Positions 60,611 through 64,000 of a stretch of 64,000 nt of DNA are shown here, one piece after another. Position 1 is the stretch's first letter; every line of letters begins with the position of its first letter. Source of the stretch: Mytilus trossulus (taxonomy: Eukaryota; Mollusca; Bivalvia; Mytilida; Mytilidae); the NCBI RefSeq assembly GCF_036588685.1, contig NC_086386.1:20356931-20420930 (forward strand). Reading direction: 5' to 3'. The position numbers were made by a program, and so were the translations under genes. A model generated the notes under the pieces. The model ran no database searches. It was not told the origin of the DNA and saw only the letters and a program-made list of their open reading frames with translations.

Positions 60611-60815
60611 ATGGCAGAATCAGTCACATCAGACAAAAAAAGGCTTAAAAAATCCTTATTTCAGCAAAGATGAAGATTTGAAAGTGCAACATTTAGTCGA
60701 GAAAATGTTGTCTTATTCTAAATTTCAAATATACCAACACAAAAACAACAAACAAAAAAGACCGAAATTTGGCAAATTATTGCTCACCAGACCAGTGCCA
60801 CTATCCGTTGGCTAG
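60611..60815 (+). pseudogene. Possible Myb/SANT-like DNA-binding ORF remnant
   Basis: ATG at 60611 opens MAESVTSDKK; a shift at the A-run near 60637 leads into KNPYFSKDEDLKVQHLVEKM and then KFQIYQHKNNK. Met, a short lead, then F-(S/T)-x-x-E(D)-x-x-x-x-x-x-L-V-E resembles Myb/SANT-like proteins that accompany Harbinger-type transposons. Similarity is by eye only and weak. The frame ends at a TAG about 60816. Confidence 0.25.
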
Positions 60816-61254
60816 TTTTCAATTGTCGAACCCAAATTTGATGTATTTGTTTAAAAAAACAGCTATTTTTTACTCATCCATAGTAAATAACCACAAAGCA
60901 CAAATAAAGAATAAACATAATATATGATTACATACACCTCCAATGCAAATTAAGATTTCAGGTGCGAGTGTTTCACAAAAGTGTTCCTCACCATAGGTAC
61001 AAAAGGATATTTTATTTAATGTAAACATATTATACTGAATACACTATAAAATTAGGGTAGACTGTATTATATCATACTTTAAAAGACAATATCATCTTCT
61101 ATCTTTTATCGTAACCTGTAACGTAAACTTATAAAGAAGAAAAGGGTGCTCTCTAACACGACCGCGTTTATGTCTAAAAATAGAAATAATAAACCCGGAA
61201 GAAAATTATCATCACAGATGAAGTCCAGCTCAGCATTAAATCGTACTAGAACAC

Positions 61255-61275
61255 ACCCGCGAAATCGCGGGCATT
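61255..61275. repeat. Short hairpin cccgcgaaatcgcggg
   Basis: A perfect stem CCCGCGA/TCGCGGG with a 2-base loop, in an otherwise AT-rich context; probably the edge of a dispersed repeat. Confidence 0.5.
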
Positions 61276-61319
61276 CAGAGCGTATTTGAAAGGATGTAAA
61301 GTGTCGTAGGAAGAATTTT

Positions 61320-61420
61320 GTAGAAGATTTAATGACTTGAGAATATCAGGAAAAGTATCAAAAGTCATAGGTACTTGGGGACAGGAAAATGTTTTTTTTA
61401 ACCCTCCTCCTTTATTTCCA
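61320..61420. repeat. Direct repeat, left copy
   Basis: tgacttgagaatatcaggaa, aagtatcaaaagtcataggt and gggacaggaaaa recur at 61750-61860; the pair flanks the dispersed repeat at 61490-61745. Confidence 0.75.
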
Positions 61421-61489
61421 AAATACCCAATGTTTGTTTTGTATTAATTTCATTATGAACATACATTTAGTGTACATGTATTATGAACA

Positions 61490-61745
61490 TTCCAGTCAGG
61501 AGCCTGTAATTCAGTGGTTCAGTGATATTTGTTTTTCGTTCTTTTTTTGTACATAAATAAGGCTGTTAGTTTTCTCATTTGAATTGTTTACATTGTAATT
61601 CCGGGGCCTTTTATATCAGACTATGCAGTATCGGCTTTTGCTTATTGCTGAAGGCCGTAAGGTGACCTTTAAATGTTAATTTCAGTGTCATTTTGGTCTC
61701 TTGTGGAGAGCTATCTCATTGGCATTCATACTACATCTTCTGTTT
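61490..61745 (+). repeat. Dispersed repeat between two direct repeats
   Basis: caggagcctgtaattcagtg, tggcattcatactacatctt and related blocks; a nearly full forward copy of the element seen in reverse at 34780-35130. Confidence 0.7.
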
Positions 61746-61749
61746 TTTT

Positions 61750-61865
61750 GTAAAACTTTTAGTGACTTGAGAATATCAGAAAAGGTATCAAAAGTCATAG
61801 GTAATTTGGGACAGGATAACTGTTTTTCTAGCCCGGCTCCTCCTTTTTCCACATAAATGTCCTTT
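61750..61865. repeat. Direct repeat, right copy
   Basis: Partner of 61320-61420 (agtgacttgagaatatcaga, aaaagtcataggtaatttgg). Confidence 0.75.
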
Positions 61866-61959
61866 TTTTTGTTTGTTTGTTCTCTATTATTTTTAATGAC
61901 ACATGAATAATTTTAGCGCTTATCTGTATATTATGAACATTCATTAAAGGGGGTCGGGG

Positions 61960-62097
61960 CAGAGGCGGATTTAGGGGGCCCGCCCCCCTTTTCTGGAAAA
62001 TAATTGGTTGCTTACATAGGGAATCACTGAAGAATGACCGGAGCGGGCCCCTCTTCAGCAGTCAACGGGCCCCTGCGTATGAAAATTTCCGCCACTG
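61960..62097. mobile_element. hAT-like MITE, 138 bp
   Basis: Ends CAGAGGCGGATTT and AAATTTCCGCCACTG are imperfect terminal inverted repeats starting CAG(A/T)GGCGGA, a form typical of hAT elements. The flanking 8 bases do not clearly match, so the target duplication has decayed or my ends are off. GC-rich against its surroundings. Confidence 0.55.
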
Positions 62098-62410
62098 CGG
62101 AGGGGCCCTGATCCCAATATCCCGGGCTTAAAATCATGAAATCCCGAGGTTTTGAATTTATTATACAAATTAAATATCTCGACATCCCGAAATTCGAATA
62201 AAGAAATCCTTGGATCAGGAAATGCAGGTCAATCCTGAAATTTCGATCTTAAAAACACCCGTTCCAGACGTCCCGTTTGTGTATTTTCTTTTTACAGTTA
62301 ATTCTCCGTTTAATAATCAATCTACAGCGGTCATTGATATATTAGTCAGACCCTCTCTATTAAAAAACCTTGTGACTGCCATGGATAGTAAACTTGAAAA
62401 TGATATCAGA

Positions 62411-62625
62411 CAGAAAATACACTTTATTCGTAGTCTATGTATTTGTTTCAAAGTAAAAAGAAAAACGCAAACCAGAGGTCTAACCTGACTTAAATTTCGT
62501 CCAATGACGGATATAAAACAGAAAATACACTGTATTCGTAGTATTAATGTATGTTCAAAGTATACAGAAACGCAAACCGGAAGTCTGATCTGACTTAAAA
62601 TTTCGCCCAATTACGGAAACATATC
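62411..62625. repeat. Two-unit tandem repeat, period 108 bp
   Basis: cagaaaatacactttattcg, tagtctatgtatttgt, acgcaaaccagaggtctaac and cgtccaatgacgg recur 108 bp later with about 15-20 percent change. Overlapping open frames on both strands come from this repeat. Confidence 0.75.
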
Positions 62626-64000
62626 CGGACGTCTTTTTCTCGTTTTTCACCCAAAATAACTCAAGCTGAATAATCATATGAATGGATGACAAATGCGATT
62701 ATGCACTGTACCCATAGGACACAGAGGCATGATGATTAATTTATTGTGGAAAGAAGAGAAGCGACACCAAAAATGAGGTCTTCTCGTTTAATAGTATAGA
62801 TGTTGATCATCATTCATTTTTTTTGTATGGGGAATAGATGTATGATAAATAGATGTACATATCTTTATTTGCTTTACGTTCATTTTCAGGTGAGGGGGAT
62901 TGTATTTTTTTTTATTTTCATATTTTTGTTTGCGGGGAACAATTAATGAGGGGAAGGGGGATATAAGGCAGCAACCATTTGATTTTCGGGTGGGGGATGG
63001 ATAAAAAAAAAATTGTTTTTTTCACCCTCAGCTGCCACCACATATTTATGTAATGCTAAAATTGAAAAAAAATCGACTTGTGGCCCAAAAGATAGGTTGT
63101 TTTTTGCAGAAAAAAATTGTCCGGAATAAATTCAAACCAACCCCCGAAAATCAAATGGTTGCTGATTCGAGAATAAACTTGGTCTATTTTAAATATTGAA
63201 AGGCTATTTTTTTTTGTGTGACGCCTTTCTTCAAGACGACATAACTATTTCGACTAAAACAGGGGACTACCGGAAAGAAAACGATAATTCATAGTTGGAC
63301 GTGATGCTGGCACACATAATTAAAGGTATCATATATATGTGGTAAGGTTCTGGATAATATGCATGAGTACTATGACCACAGGGAAACATATTCGTTTGGT
63401 TATTAACTGTCTTTATATACGAGGATTTAAGACAAAATAGATATTATGAAATAAATTCTAATATTCTTCTCAGGAACACAATGTTCTAGTTCTCCGAGCT
63501 AAAATTTGACCGGTTAATAACTGATCTCCCTTAATGACTGAAATTGTCTGAATCTTGGTTCATCTGTCGTTAATAGCTGTAACAACAAGTATTTGTGGGA
63601 TAGGTTTTTTTTAATACACGGTTAGATTTGGCATATTTTTATAAAAACCCCGGTAATTCATTTTTTTTATGAATCCAAATGAAGTTTAATTTGGGATCCA
63701 TCGGTCCTCAATGTAGACCGGCGTTTTAAAAACACATTTGCATATACAGTTTAGCATATTAAAAATAAAAAGAATCCACGACTCTGTTGAAAATAGTCAA
63801 GAAATGAGAAATTTCATAACTGTACATGTCCCGTTTTGGTCTTTTTATTATTCCTCATGGTAAGGGCCATAATCCCAAAAATCAATGCCCCTTTTTCATA
63901 CAAAAATAAAGACAATAGAATGATTGCCAAAGAGACAAATATACACCTAAGTTAAAATTAATTGGATTTTAGCAATTATAGGGGGGAAAAAACACTTTTA
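62626..64000. other. Right end of window, no gene seen
   Basis: AT-rich with G/C homopolymer patches. An inverted pair links gcaaccatttgattttcggg (about 62970) with ccccgaaaatcaaatggttgc (about 63142), suggesting a fold-back element of about 200 bp. Confidence 0.4.

Noticed and set aside
62210-62610. Overlapping frames on both strands
   Set aside because: They read through the 108-bp tandem repeat and have no recognisable domain.

Overview
The window looks like nuclear DNA of a bivalve mollusc, most probably a mussel (Mytilus-like). This rests on AT-rich sequence, split genes with GT-AG introns of 0.15 to 7 kb, and many dispersed repeats that I associate with mussel genomes. That is recognition from memory, not a search result. 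No rRNA, tRNA or CRISPR array was found.

Two complete paralogous genes lie head to tail on the minus strand. Both encode Cys-loop (pentameric) ligand-gated chloride channel subunits of the glycine receptor / glutamate-gated chloride channel type. Gene A has 8 coding exons between 13928 and 4780 and encodes 390 residues. Gene B lies between 41337 and 26547 and encodes 406 residues per isoform. Every exon was rebuilt by hand from splice sites and reading phase. Exons 2 to 6 have identical lengths in the two genes (65, 68, 227, 83 and 132 bp) and all phases match, so the pair arose by duplication. Each protein has a signal peptide, a 13-residue Cys-loop, a second cysteine pair in loop C, a PAR anion-selectivity motif before TM2, and TM1 to TM4.

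The main discovery candidate is in gene B. Exon 3 is present as two tandem 68-bp versions (37967-37900 and 37731-37664), same phase, both with good splice sites, 14 of 22 whole codons encoding the same residue. Using both or neither breaks the frame, so they should be mutually exclusive. They encode the first beta-strand region (loop G) of the ligand-binding domain, where insect GluCl and Rdl genes also have alternative exons.

Layout: 1-2828, two copies of a tandem-core transposable element in opposite orientations; 2829-4779, 3' flank of gene A with a MITE; 4780-13928, gene A; 13929-26546, intergenic DNA with a reverse-transcriptase remnant (15966-16466), a third copy of the tandem-core element (17797-19044) and a few weak ORFs; 26547-41337, gene B; 41338-54510, a diverged segmental duplication of the gene B upstream region (about 41.6-48.6 kb and 50.0-54.5 kb) with long arrays of 30-33 bp repeats; 54511-64000, gene-poor DNA with palindromic and MITE-like elements.
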